Assembly: GCF_000247695.1 (NCBI RefSeq)
Contig: NW_004624751.1
Span: forward strand, 21,564,709-21,628,708
Direction: 5' to 3'
Origin: Heterocephalus glaber
Lineage: Eukaryota; Chordata; Mammalia; Rodentia; Bathyergidae
DNA: 64,000 nt
Below, piece by piece: positions 1 to 11,419 of this stretch. How positions within the stretch are numbered: position 1 is the first letter of the stretch; the number at the start of each line of letters is the position of its first letter. The translations under genes were made by a program, and so were the position numbers. The notes under the pieces were generated by a model. The model had not been told where the DNA came from and did not search any database. It worked only from the letters and a program-made list of their open reading frames with translations.

Positions 1-2086
1 TTTGTTTTTTAATTTGAATTAACTAGGTCCTCTTAGCTCCTCACTGGTCAATAGCCTCTGGGATCATTGGGTTAGAGCCTACATCTTGTTCCTCATGGCA
101 GTTACACAAGAAGGCACTCAGTTTTTCTAACTAAATAAGTCTTTGTCTAAATGTTGCTCATTTCCCAGTCTGGCGGTAGAGTAATACTGAACCTGAACCT
201 GAGAAGTTGCTCTCAAACACCTCTTACCTGCCTTAGTGACCCAAATGACAGAAACCTAGGGAATATATAGCAAACAAACAAACAAACAAACAGACATCAA
301 ATACTTGTAAATTGTTCCATTGAAGGAAAATATTAAGCAGAGCAAATGAAAATATTTTACTTTTTATTTCTGTGAATCAAAGAAGTGAGATTTGATGTTA
401 TTAATGCTTCTTTAGAGTTTGATGTCATAATTTTACTCAGTTTTAATTTATAAGAGGATATGGTTTACCCTCTAATATTGCCAAATGATACTGATCTTTG
501 GCTGAACATCACATGACTTCAGCCCTACTGCCACAACTGGGTAGTCCACTTCAATTCCAGTGATTTGACTTCTGCCCTCTCCTTTTCTTCAGCCCTGCCT
601 TATCAATCAAAACATGGAACTTCCACCTGTCTCTGCCTTAGAGACATTTTTGCACAGCTAGGAAACTGCAAAAAAAAACCTCATTGAAATTGAAGACAGT
701 GTAAAAAGTATATGACTGTAGAAACTTACTAAGAGGTCCAAAATTGCTCAGATTTGAAGCTAATTTTTGCAAGGGAAGATCAAGAGGAAGGAAAATTCAC
801 AATGACTTCTTGGAATGTCTAGCCTGATTTTTGTTATAAAGCCCACCTGTGCTACTGTTTGTGAATGTTTACTGAGGATGGGTCCCTATGAGTGGTATTC
901 ATGAGATCAGTGGTGCAACCCTGTGCTGGGAACTCACAGACCATTACTGACTCATTGTCTATTCATTTTAGATTGTTTCTATGGAGGATTTATAGAAACA
1001 ATACCAAGGTGGCACCAAGGTGGCTATCAATGCTCTTTACAGACAATTTAGAGGAATAAACCTGCAGTTATGCCCAGGCTGGCTTCCCTTGTGGACCTGG
1101 GGTGTAGTGTTCTAATCCTATTGTGACGTGATTGTCTCACCATAAAGTGCTCCTCAGAGGCCTGTAATTGGCGTACAGGTTCAAATTAGATTGCTGTGTG
1201 TTTAGGAAAGCTAGGGTCATTTCACATCCGTTCCTCTCATTAAGAAGCAGGCAATGAAGTCCTCCATTACAGGAAATCTAATGTATACATTATCTTTTAT
1301 TATAAAGACCATACCTAGAGCATGTACTCACTGACACTAGCACACACATATTACCCACCTAGTCTTTCATCACGATAAGGAAGAAGACAATGTAAAAATG
1401 CAAAACACATTTCTGAGAATGGAAATTAAATATTTACCAGCAATGTGTCACAGAACACTGACTCTGGCAGCTAAAACAGGGAGACAAAGGAGAAATCACA
1501 GATGAAGAATTTCCAAAAATTAGTTCTGCTTTCTTATAGTAATATTAGGACATCATGGTAACCTGTCTCTAGAAGCCAAGAATCACTCTGGTAGCTATGC
1601 TTTCAGTATTAGTGATGCGGGTGAATGAAAGTCAGGTCTCAGAGTGAAATATGTTCTTCCCAAGTTTCCTTTCCAAAGCTCCAACCAAGTCTTCAAACCA
1701 CTGACAACAAAATATAGTTGTTAAAGAATACTTTACATACACATGAAGCAAAGTTATTCTTTGGAGAGTTAAAATGTAGGAAAAACTTGCTATTCTAGTG
1801 GCAAGAATAATAAAAATTCCACAACCCCATGGCATAAGTGAGTAAACCTTTTTCAGGTCTTTGCTTCAATTTTCTAACAACCATGGAGGAAAAACATACT
1901 TAAAAGAGGCTGAACTGAGAAAAAAACTATGTGAGTCAAAAAATGTAATATTAGAAAATGAAGAAATAAAGCAGTTAAAATGAATTATGATTATGAAATA
2001 AGAAAGGACATGAAGGATAAAGAATTAATAACTAAAAAGCGCAATGAGGATATATTTAAAAAATAAATGAAGGAAGGGGAAAGAGC
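1..2086. other. Unique AT-rich non-coding DNA
   Basis: I see no gene or confident interspersed repeat here. A short (AAAC)n tract sits at about 271-291. The 67-codon open frame on the minus strand at 1632-1835 shows no recognisable domain and is taken as chance. The stretch is ordinary intergenic or intronic DNA. Confidence 0.6.
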
Positions 2087-2420
2087 TCTATGATCTGAAA
2101 GTTTATGTTCCCTTCAAAATACTTATGTTGAAATTGTAATTCCCCAAGTGATGATGTTAGAAGGTGGGGCTTCAAGGTGAAGTTATGAATAGGAGTAACA
2201 TCGACATAAAAGAGACCCCAGTGAATGAGCCAGCCACTTCCACCTGTTAAGTACACAAGGAGGCATTGTCTATATAGTATGAAATGGCTGCTCACCAGAC
2301 ACTGAATGTGCTGGCACCTTGATCTTGGATTCTCAGTTTCCAGAACTGTCAAAAATAAACTTCTATTATTTATGTTACCTAGGCTAGATTTTTTTATTGC
2401 TGCCAAAATGGACTAAGATA
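2087..2420 (+). mobile_element. MLT1-type MaLR solo LTR
   Basis: An ancient ERVL-MaLR long terminal repeat on the plus strand. Visible MLT1A-like landmarks are the 5' part with 'TTATGTTGAAATTGTAATTC', the 'TTAGAAGGTGGGGCTTC' block, 'AAAGAGACCCCAG', 'CACCTTGATCTTGGA' and the terminal 'GGACTAAGATA'. The length of about 330 bp fits a near-complete LTR. Heavy substitution shows it is old. The 116-codon open frame on the opposite strand is only a shadow of the LTR. The exact subfamily is from memory of the consensus. Confidence 0.85.
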
Positions 2421-2678
2421 TGTAGTAGGATGGAAATGAAGGTAGGGGAGAAGACAAATTTTCCACTTCAAAAAAAAGGAATTGATTTGCTTTCAGATAG
2501 GTGAAAATTGTAGAAGAATATAGATTGACTATGAGTCCCATTCCAAGAGAATCTAATTAGTACATGTATACTAACATACACATGTACACACACACACTCA
2601 CACACATTTCTCTGGAATGTAAATCCAGCTCCTAGCTGTCAACCATAAAAATGAATCTCAGAGACAATTGAGGTCCCT

Positions 2679-3030
2679 ATTATGGGTTGCATTGGATCCA
2701 TTCCCCAATATTTCAGAATCCTAATCTCCAGTAGTTCAGAATGCAGCTGTATTTGGACACTGGGTACTCAGAGAGGTAATCTAGTTAAAATGGGGTTATT
2801 GGAGTGGGTCCCAATCTCAAGCGAATGTTGTCCTTATAAAATAATAAATCTGTGAGTACAAACAGACATAGTAGAGGGGAAATAGGGTGATGAGACATGG
2901 AGGATTTGGTCATCTAGACACCAAGGAACAGGTCCTTCCTTCATGGTCCTTGGAAGGAACCAAGCTTCCTAACCCCTTGATCTTGGACTTCTGGTTTGTG
3001 GAAATATAAGAAAATATGTTTCTATTGTTT
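2679..3030 (+). mobile_element. MLT1-type MaLR LTR, 5' part (split by L1)
   Basis: Second MaLR LTR, plus strand, of the MLT1B/C-like form. Landmarks are 'TTTCAGAATCCTAATCTCC', 'GTAATCTAGTTAAAATGGGG', 'GGAGTGGGTCCCAATC', 'TTGTCCTTATAA' and 'CCTTGATCTTGGACTTCTG'. The element stops at the AT-rich 'TTTCTATTGTTT' near its 3' end, where an L1 tail begins. Its last about 57 bp resume after that L1. Confidence 0.8.
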
Positions 3031-3480
3031 CATGAATGAACCTGAAGGACATTTAGTTCAATGAAATAAGCCAGGCACCAAAGAGCAAGTACCATGTGAT
3101 GTCACTTATATGTGGAATCTTAAAAAGTCAAACTCATAGAAATAGAGAGTAGAATGATGAATACCAGAGGTGGGGCAGAGGGGAAGAAGGGAGTAGGAAG
3201 GGAGATGAGAAGATGCAGTGCAGGGGATATAAAATTTCAGATAGGAGAAACATGTTTTGAAGGTCTATTCCATAGCATTGTATCTATAGTTAATAATAAT
3301 GTGCCGTCTATTTCAAAATTGCTAAATGAGTAGATTTTCAATATTCTCACTGCAAAAAATGCAACATGATGGATATTTTAAGCTTGATTCAATCATTACA
3401 TAATATAACATATATCAAAACATCACACTATGCCTCATAAATATATACAATTTTTATTTGTCAATTAAAAAGAATAAATA
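3031..3480 (+). mobile_element. L1 3' end (old L1MA/L1MB-like), nested in MLT1
   Basis: Truncated LINE-1 3' segment on the plus strand. It begins at the ORF2 C-terminal block ('CCTGAAGGACATTTAGTTC', 'AATAAGCCAGGCACCAAAGA'). It runs through the 3' UTR ('ATCAAAACATCACACTATG', 'TATACAATTTTTATTTGTC') and ends in an A-rich tail. It interrupts the MLT1 LTR. The flanking TTTCTATTGTTT / TTTCTGTTATTT pair looks like a decayed target-site duplication. The L1 is therefore younger than the LTR. Confidence 0.85.
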
Positions 3481-3483
3481 AAT

Positions 3484-3540
3484 TTATTTCTGTTATTTAA
3501 GCCTCTTGGTTTGTTATGGAAACCCTAGTGAGTTAATACA
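3484..3540 (+). mobile_element. MLT1-type MaLR LTR, 3' tail
   Basis: The terminal part of the split MLT1: 'TTTAAGCCTCTTGGTTTGTT' followed by 'CCCTAGTGAGTTAATACA', the usual MaLR 3' end. It completes the element interrupted by the L1. Confidence 0.75.
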
Positions 3541-4971
3541 ACATAGCCTCATAGTCCAGGAGTCTGACTTTCAGTTGATCAGTCCTTTAGCACTTCTCTC
3601 CCAACCTTCCCAATTCCTTGGGTGTTCCTTCAGGAGACTCTTTAACATGAACCTCAGGTCTGCAGATGCTTGGCCTTCTGCACAGCAACCTCTGAATTCT
3701 TTTCTTCTTGTTTGCTTGTGCACATCAAACAGACATAATTACCCAATGGCACATGCTTCTGGCCTACTGTCTTCAGGGACCTATGATGTTCAAAGTCTGC
3801 TGGGATGAAAGAACTTCCTAAGGTTCAGAAGCATAACCTAATACTAGCATCCAGGGAAATAACACCAAGCCTTGTCTGTAATGGCTACAGCCAACGGAAG
3901 AGCTCTCTCCATATATGTGCAGCTGTGATCATTTCCATAGGTCTTCAGTGGTGATGCTGCATTCCACTAAAACATAGCAGCACAGAAAGTGGGACATAAC
4001 AGCTGAGGGATTCATGGCAGGGTCAGTCTAGGATCTGTATGTGCTATTGCCGCTCCATCTAATCCCTGGAAAGCAGCCCCCACCACATCCCAACCCAAAG
4101 GTAGCTTTCTCTTTAGCATACTTTCCTTGAAATACTTAACATACTTTCCATAACATATTTAACATACTCTAATTTTAGGAAAAGACTTTAAATATGCCTC
4201 TCACTTAGCAGCAGTCTTAGTGGCAACTGCTTCCTAGATGTCTCAGACACACTGATCAAAGGGCATGTCCTTCCTGTCCTTTGTAGTTTGCTGAAAATAG
4301 AACAGCATAAATAAGATATGTGAGCTTGAAACTATCAATCTCATCATCCAGAAAATGAGGGGAGAGTGTACTAGAAAATCTGTAGATCCCTACTGTGATA
4401 AGAATATTAGTGGTATTTTTGAGAAGTTGCTCTTTCCTAACTCCTCCATATTTTCAGGCTTGGAGCCATTCCCAAAGTGCTCCTTTATCAGCCCTGTCTG
4501 GCTTCATCAACAGTTCTCTCCAAGGTGAATGTTCATATAGCTCCCTCTGAGTCTCTTCTACAAGTAAAAGGAATAAACACTCTATACCCCTTTTGAAACC
4601 TTACCACATCAGTGGTTTAAGCGGATTCCTTTCACCACCAGAAAGCTCTGTTACGTAATGTACCTATTAGGCCAGGCAGAACTTCATCTGATGATAAATG
4701 ATAGGTCACAGAAAGTTCATGCCAATAACAGAAGTAGCACACCAGTGTTACCAGGCCACACGTGCACAAAAGGATACAGGAGCCATCAATAATCATGTTT
4801 GGTCTTGATAATTATAAATATTATTAGCTTAGTAATAGTTACTGTCATCCTCTTTCTGCTGATTTAGTAAAGAGCAACTAATAATGATAAGGGGTCAAAT
4901 GTACAACCAAATGATGGTCCTCACCCAGACACAAGATGCAGTTTCTAATGAGCTAATAAATGCTGTATGTA

Positions 4972-4974
<3 letters not shown>

Positions 4975-5002
<28 letters not shown>
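4975..5002. repeat. (GT)n microsatellite
   Basis: About 14 uninterrupted GT units, followed by the imperfect 'GTTAGTGTGT'. A run of this length is usually length-polymorphic. Confidence 0.95.
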
Positions 5003-6773
5003 TAGTGTGTTCTTAACCTGGAAAAATTAAATTTCCTAGGTGACATGGGAGTCACGAACCACTGCACTTGCTTTTCTTCCTACTAAATCATAGGCCTACC
5101 ATCAGCTGTCTTTGAAACTCCACAATGTAGCAGGGACTAGAAAAAGAATTCCCCTTCTGGCTGCACTTTGAATCTTCTTAAAACCTAATTCAAAGTATTG
5201 TCATTCTTTTGTAGACACAAGTCTATAAACTCATTCTCCAGATAGAAGTTTTGAAACAAAACATGGGGACTTCTGAGACATGAAGGGCTCCTTAGTAATT
5301 AAGATAAAATAAGGATTCCCATGCCAGCTCTCTATTACAGATCTGTGAAACAGCTCAATACTTCACTTCACTGGGCTGAAGCCCATTCGGGCCATCAGGT
5401 TGAAAACTGCTGTATTATTATTCTTTGATGTCTACAGCTTAGTAGCACAAAGCTGGTCTCTGAGCACTTACTCTCTATAAAGACACTCCAAATGTTTGGC
5501 CTTTGGGCTGTAAATATTGTGTCACCATTGATTTTTAACATATAAAGTGTATTTTCCTGAATGTCAAGTATTTTCAAAGTGCAGGACCTCCCAAGAGCAC
5601 AAAGTAGGAGGAATTAAATATGCCTTAAAAGCTAGAGCTACAAGCTAGCAGGGAAGAAAGGCAAGGTAAGGAGAAATAAATGTGAACAATATTTCAAGTA
5701 TTGTGTTCTCTTTCATGGTTTAGTTTAGAATGTTACATGAAACTATCTGATTGTCACTAAAGATATTTTACCAGAAGTACTATTATTTCCATTCCTTTGC
5801 AGTATCAAATGTGTTCTAAACACTACATGCAGCAGTATCATAATATCTCTCGGTAAGAAAGTTATTTTAAGAACTTCTCACTAACTCTTTATTCTGCATA
5901 ATACATAGATGCAGAAATTTGGCAAATGAATAAGTTTTACCAAATCTACCCTCAAACAATAAAGTTATATTTCTAAGCCACTAATGCCAAATACCCTGTT
6001 AGAATATCAAAACAAATTAGAAAGTAGAACTACCAGAAAATAATTCTGGGAAGTTCTTTGTGCATAAGTCTGTCAAATTTCCCCGTCATTTCCTGGCATT
6101 GTATTGAATACAGTAAGATTTAAACAAAATAAAGTGATGTCTTCTTTCTCTTAAAAAAAAAAATAGGTTCAGAGAAATGTCTTGAGCTGTATCCCAGACT
6201 CTGACACATTACTCTTTCTCCATCAGCCTCCTATGTCAATTCACAACAGTATCATCAAGGAGTTCTGACCTCCTAGATGTAAGTCGAGATGTCCCCAGGG
6301 ATTTGGGGGACCCAAGGGGAATATTCTCTTCCTTCAATCAATGAGGTCCTCACCAGACAGCTGTAACCAAAGTTAAGGGAAAGAAATCTTTTATACGAAG
6401 CACTTTTGACTTGCATTTGCCTGTGTAGAAATCTAAAAGCATGAAGGTTTTGTCACCTATATTTTAAAATAAAAGGGATAGAATTTCATCAAACTTCTAA
6501 ATTCCTTATTGCTTTATAATATGTGATGTAATGTGTATCAATGTGTAATGCAAATAATTATTCAATTCAAAAGAGTACAAAATGTAGACTCTAGCTTGAA
6601 AATCAAAGAAATGAAATTGCAACATTAGATCATTGCTGCAAAGGACCAGAAGGAAGAATAAAGAAATAGATCTCTATGAGGAAACAAGTGAATACATTAT
6701 TAAAAAGGTTAGGAGTAAATGCTAAAATTATTCTCACTAACTTCATTCAAGTTACTAATGCCTTCTTTTATAA

Positions 6774-6846
6774 AGCTCTACTCCCTTACCTGTCCCTACA
6801 GTGACTCCCTTACCTACAGCTCTACTCCCTTACCTGTCCCTACAGT
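6774..6846. repeat. Short tandem duplication, 29-bp unit
   Basis: The unit starting AGCTCTACTCCCTTACC and ending CCCTACAGT occurs exactly at 6774-6802 and again at 6818-6846, a 44-bp period. A further partial 'TCCCTACAGTGACT' echo follows. This looks like recent local slippage or template switching, since the copies are identical. Confidence 0.9.
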
Positions 6847-7279
6847 CCCTACAGTGACTTTTTGTGATTAACTTTTGTGATCCATTCACCCCATGACCTC
6901 CTACATCTCCTCACCCTCCATATCCTATACCTCCTTTTGGCCTTGACTAATTAATTGGGAAAATGCATTGATACCTATCCTTCAGCAATTTATTGAGCAA
7001 CATTTAGCAGTATATATTCAGGTTCTTGAATCATGCTGTACCCATACTTAAAACTATATCCATGTGGGTCCTCTTAGACTGTTTTTCAGATTGGCATTAA
7101 TAAACAGGTCAATTATTTTTAATTCCATATAAAATATAAAGGCATTTTTGTTCTGACTCAGTTCAATGTAAACTCACCAGTATTAATTGAGACTCTCTCA
7201 TATCCTCAACTAAATGCCTAGGCGGGTCATCAAAGGAGAAGCAGAGGAAATTAGCTGGTGCCAAGAAGAAACTTCAATC

Positions 7280-7400
7280 CCATCATAATATGAAGTAACT
7301 GTGTAACCTTTGGCCCATCATTTCTCTGGCCTGTAGTTTATTTAAATGAAAATAGGCTAGATGAAGTTTTGGATCGCTCTAGTATCAAATAATTTCTGTC
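7280..7400 (-). mobile_element. MIR-like SINE fragment
   Basis: Plus-strand text reads as the reverse complement of a MIR core: 'GTGTAACCTTTGGCCCATC', 'TTTCTCTGGCCTGTAGTTTA', then 'AGGCTAGATGAAGTTTTGG'. These match the MIR 'splicing-like' central region only loosely. It is very old. Confidence 0.55.
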
Positions 7401-8265
7401 TCTTCTGAGCCTTTAAGAGTGTATGTGTGTGTTTTTCACACTATAAGTGTGTAAATGAGTGAAATAAGGACTGGAGGAAATGAAGGATTAAAGTGAGGGA
7501 TAAAATGGTAAGCAATATATACTTATTCATTGTTTGATGCCAGAAAAGAACTGAATAAGAAAGTATATAGTGTTTATAATTATGGGACTACAGTATCATA
7601 TTTGGAAGAAAGTGGGGATATTTATGTATATATCTTTTTTTTCAGAAAACTGACTATTTATTTGCTACATAACAAATCATCTAAAACACTAATAACAGTA
7701 TGTTTTATCCAAAAGTATCTTAAGATAGTGATAATACACAGGCCATTATTTAAAAAATTTTAGGGCATTTTAGGTTCTTAATCTTAGTTACAAAAAAACA
7801 AAACCTTTTCCAAGTGGGCATAAAAGCAAGTTATAATCAAATTATATTTGTTGTGTGTTTGAAAGAATAATAGGATGAATCTATAGATATGACATAACAA
7901 TGTTCACTATCAAAATAATCACAGGCTGAGGTTTGTAATGAAGTCTTTATGAAATGATGTTCTATTGATGTAATTTACTTTTTCAATAAAATAATCATTA
8001 AGAATCTACAAGTATTGCAGGCTGGGCACTTTGAAATTCAATTTTCTTTCAGAAAGTTTTAGTCCTTTAGATCAACAGTTCTCAAAGATAGTATATTATC
8101 TTTCTTGCTCCACTTTCTTGATCACATTTGATTATCTGATAATAATATATTCATTACATAGTTTAGAAAGAACATACTCCCTCACTTGATTATATTGGGT
8201 AAAACAGTTTAAACTCAGACTATTTGCCTATAACTATCCTATTTTTCTGGTTAATATTAAAAGCT
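7401..8265. other. Unique AT-rich non-coding DNA
   Basis: No gene or confident repeat. The 77-codon open frame at 7530-7763 is AT-driven and has no domain. Confidence 0.55.
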
Positions 8266-8460
8266 AATATTCATTCATTTATTCCTAACTTTGTGTCAGG
8301 CATTATTCCAAGTATTATGGCCACTTCTCTAGGAAAAACAGAAAAAACTTACTTTGCCTTCTGGAAAATGACATCCCAATGTTGGAAAGGCAGATAATAA
8401 ACATAATAACCAGAAAAATTGATGAGTGCTATTTAAAAAGTGGCAGTACCTATGTTGGAC
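8266..8460 (-). mobile_element. L2 LINE 3' end fragment
   Basis: Plus-strand reading shows the reverse complement of an L2 3' terminus: 'TTCATTCATTTATTCC', 'GTGTCAGGCATTATTCCAAG', and later 'GGCAGATAATAAACATAATA'. L2 is an ancient CR1-clade LINE inactive in placental mammals. Confidence 0.65.
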
Positions 8461-9215
8461 TATTTTTCCTTATACAGTGATTCAGTCTTGGTTATAAATA
8501 ATGCATCTAGCTTCCACAAAGCATTCAGATACTGATATAATTAGACTCATTTCTGAGGTCTTTCTATAGTTCATGCATCAAACACAGGCCCTTCAGGCAG
8601 CTGTGCTTGGGTCCAAAGGCATGAGATGTTAAAGAAATGAGCACAGTCATGCTAACACTACCCTCCTTCCCTGACAGATGTAGGATGACAGTGATTGCCC
8701 AAGGCATTCTAATTACAAAGTATTTAGTAGTCAAGATCTAGCATACACCTGCCAGAAACTTAAGAGGGGAGATACTGCATCGGGATTTTTATCTAACATG
8801 GGAACACCGCTGGAAGCCAAGTTCTGAAGATGCTGGTGGCAGCATAAAAACCACACGCCTTCAGAGTTTGGTTGGAAGTCCCTGGAATTTCCCTATAGAA
8901 GGCAGGTGACTTTTTATCAGTCAGTCTTTCATTCCATAAGGTTAAGCCTCAGGCTTGAAGAGGAGAGTGCTTTGCTCCAACTTGGAATTAGAAACATGAT
9001 TTACAAATTGAAATGACTACACATCTCACCTGGGCATATATCTGTAGGATTTTCAAAATGAGTGTATAGATAACATTTGGTTGAGAGTTACTAGTATCAA
9101 AGTATTGTAAATAAATGATTTTAAACTAAATAATAGGCAAGTTTTTCAAAGGCTCCTCAAATTTATGGCTGAACATGTTAAATCATAAATGTTAAAGTAA
9201 AAAGTGCAAATTTCA
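8461..9215. other. Unique non-coding DNA
   Basis: No gene or nameable repeat. It ends at the left copy of the target-site duplication of the next SINE (9205-9215). Confidence 0.5.
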
Positions 9216-9290
9216 GGGCTGAGGATGTAGTTCTATGGTAGAGTGCTTAGTGCAAGTCCCTGGTTTCCATCCGAAGCACTACAAAAATAA
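9216..9290 (+). mobile_element. ID-like SINE (tRNA-derived)
   Basis: Short SINE on the plus strand starting GGGCTGAGGATGTAG. It has a box-A-like region 'GATGTAGTTCTATGGTAGAG', a decayed box B and an A-rich tail. It is flanked by an 11-bp target-site duplication, TGCAAATTTCA, at 9205-9215 and 9292-9302. That proves LINE-mediated retroposition. Substitutions in the promoter boxes argue that it is an old, silent copy. Confidence 0.88.
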
Positions 9291-9302
9291 ATGCAAATTT
9301 CA

Positions 9303-10425
9303 TAATGATTCAGAGAAAATATTATTGAAATGAAAATTGTGTAAATATTTTTAAAAGAAGATAAATTTTAAAATCAACATGTCCATCATTGCTACTTATA
9401 AATTTGTAGATGACCTAATCTTTTCACCAACACTTTAGATTTTTAATATGATGGTGTTCCTAATGCTTTTTCATAGAAAAATACCAGAAAACAGGAGGAA
9501 ATCCAGAAAATGAATCAGTTTCCAGACTGTCAGAAGTGAATATAAAAAAGTCAAACACATTTGCTTATTGCATATACCTGCTGTGTTAATCTGATGATAA
9601 TAACAGGAGATATAAATAATTAACTGCCGTCTCATACGCCACTGTGTAGGTGGAAATCAGTAATCTCATTTTGCCAAAGACCAAGTTAATGAAGCGAAAT
9701 TATATAAAACCAAAACTTCATTTTTCCCTATAACTAAGGGAATGCAATTTCTCAAATGACTTCTTTTGAAATTTTACTATCTTCACTGAATTTCTATCCA
9801 CTTCTTTACATAGAACTTGTGTTTCATCATATCATCTATAAATTATTACTATCTGAAATATTTTAGATTACAAAATTAGAGCTCAGAGAAGACCTGAAGT
9901 ATTGTCAAGCCTAAGCCCTTATCTTGTAGCAATATTTCTCCTCAAATACCCAAACAAGTTCAGACCTATCCCATTTTAAGGATGTTCACTGAAAGAGTTT
10001 GCAAACTTTTCTCTCTGGAAAATTCACATGAGTATTTAAAATTTGTATCATTTGGAAAATATACACAATACTGGATTCAAATCCATGTTCCTCTACTTTT
10101 CAGTTTCCTCTGTTTATCCAATGGATAGAGAATGGTGTCTACCATTGTGGGTTTATCAATGTCTTATGTAAGTCCTACTGTCAGAATATGGTCGGGCCCC
10201 TCCTCATTCCTAGTGCAGAGGCTGTAGTTCTGTTAATCATGCAAGTCTGTTTTCTAGTCCTAAATTCTTACTGACCATAAATCACTCTAAATCCAAAGTA
10301 GTAATATTTCTATTCCTTAAAGCTTGTTTGTAGTTTATAAAGATGTTTCTTTCCCTTAAGCTTGTTTTACACAGGAATCCAAAAACCCTGCCTCTAACTT
10401 TCTAGATATTAAAAACTAAATTTTA
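9303..10425. other. Unique AT-rich DNA with a possible MIR relic
   Basis: No gene recognised. A weak MIR-like trace on the minus strand may lie at 10070-10150 ('TTCAAATCCATGTTCCTC', then 'TTTTCAGTTTCCTCTG'). The remainder is unique. Confidence 0.45.
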
Positions 10426-10521
10426 GGGCTGGGGATTTAGGTCAGTGACACTGAATCTGGCTCGCAAGGACAAGGTTGTGAGTTCGATCCCTGGTACCAA
10501 AAAACAAACAAACAAAACCCC
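10426..10521 (+). mobile_element. ID-like SINE (tRNA-derived)
   Basis: Plus-strand SINE beginning GGGCTGGGGATTTAGGTCAG (box A) with a well-kept box B, GTTCGATCC, then CTGGTACC and an (AAAC)n tail. A 9-bp target-site duplication, CTAAATTTT, flanks it at 10416-10424 and 10522-10530. Compared with its sisters at 14.2, 37.0 and 41.6 kb it has the same GGTACC end, so these belong to one subfamily. Confidence 0.92.
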
Positions 10522-10530
10522 CTAAATTTT

Positions 10531-11415
10531 GTGTGCAACTTAGTTCAAAAACCTAGAAACCTCCAGTGGAGATAGTCCTTTATGGTAAGTTTCTAAGGAC
10601 TTTTCTACATTTGAGCTACAGAAACTTCTCTGTCATCATGGACAGCACCCTAGAGGCGGTGGCCACATAAAGCGGAAAGTCAGTTCTCAGTTTCAGTGCT
10701 ACATTTGAGATTTTGGTGTGAGAATAATGAAGGTGCTTGTTGAGATTGCACAGTCACTTCTTTGTGGCATCATTTACTCCTCAAATTCTGGCACAGGAGA
10801 TTGGGGCCAGCACCTAGAAGGTGCATTTTTAAACAGCTCCTGTCCACAGCATCCCCTGCCCTGCTTCAGTGACTGGGAGGTACATCCTCTGATAATTTCA
10901 CTGGAGACAGAGTTCCCTCTGCTGCCACCATCCTTTTCTTCTGGTTTTCTTTCTTGAGAAAGAATCACCAGTTGGTATTGGATTTCCCAAAGACGATTTA
11001 ACAGGTAAGGAAAGCTCTGTGGATACACTGGAGGAAGTAAAAAGGTAAGCAGCAACTTCTCAGTAGAGCTTCCTTACTTTATCTGTATTTACTCATTCAT
11101 TCTCTCATTCAGTCACCCTTGTATCCTGTGGCAACTAATAGTTTTTTAGGTTTGGGGCTCAACAAACTCAGGGTGGAAATGAGTTCCGGTTCCTGTTGTG
11201 TAAGGACCTTTGAAAATAAATGAGCAAAAGAAATCAAAGTATGTTTATATAGAAATTCAAATAAATTATCAATCATAGGTGGGCAGTGAAGAAAAGCTTC
11301 AAGAACTTGTCATTCAAAAATATTTTTGAACATCCACTATGTAAATGAATTAATAAAAAATTGCTGCTAAGCACTTTATTTTTAGGAGGCAATGGACAGA
11401 CAGCAAAATGCATGC
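10531..11415. other. Non-coding DNA, no repeat recognised
   Basis: Two overlapping open frames on opposite strands near 10718-11055 show no recognisable domain. Two GTAAG motifs occur near 11006 and 11045, but without a convincing upstream acceptor. I treat the stretch as unique non-coding sequence. Confidence 0.5.
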
Positions 11416-11419
11416 TAAG

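Larger units (their letters stand above)
3541..7279. other. Unique non-coding DNA with a TG microsatellite and a small tandem duplication
   Basis: No gene recognised. It contains a (GT)n run at about 4975-5002 and a 29-bp exact repeat at 6774-6802 and 6818-6846. The open frame of 100 codons at 3506-3808 begins inside the MLT1 tail and has no recognisable domain. The rest is AT-rich, without a repeat I can name. Confidence 0.55.

Noticed and set aside
2056..2406. 116-codon minus-strand open frame
   Set aside because: It lies almost wholly in an MLT1-type LTR and is its reverse shadow.
6774..6846. Possible CRISPR-like repeat and spacer pattern
   Set aside because: Only two units, in a mammalian genome; it is a simple tandem duplication.
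10426..10521. Possible tRNA gene (box A and box B present)
   Set aside because: The cloverleaf is not complete, and the A-tail and target-site duplication identify a SINE. The same holds for the other four ID copies.
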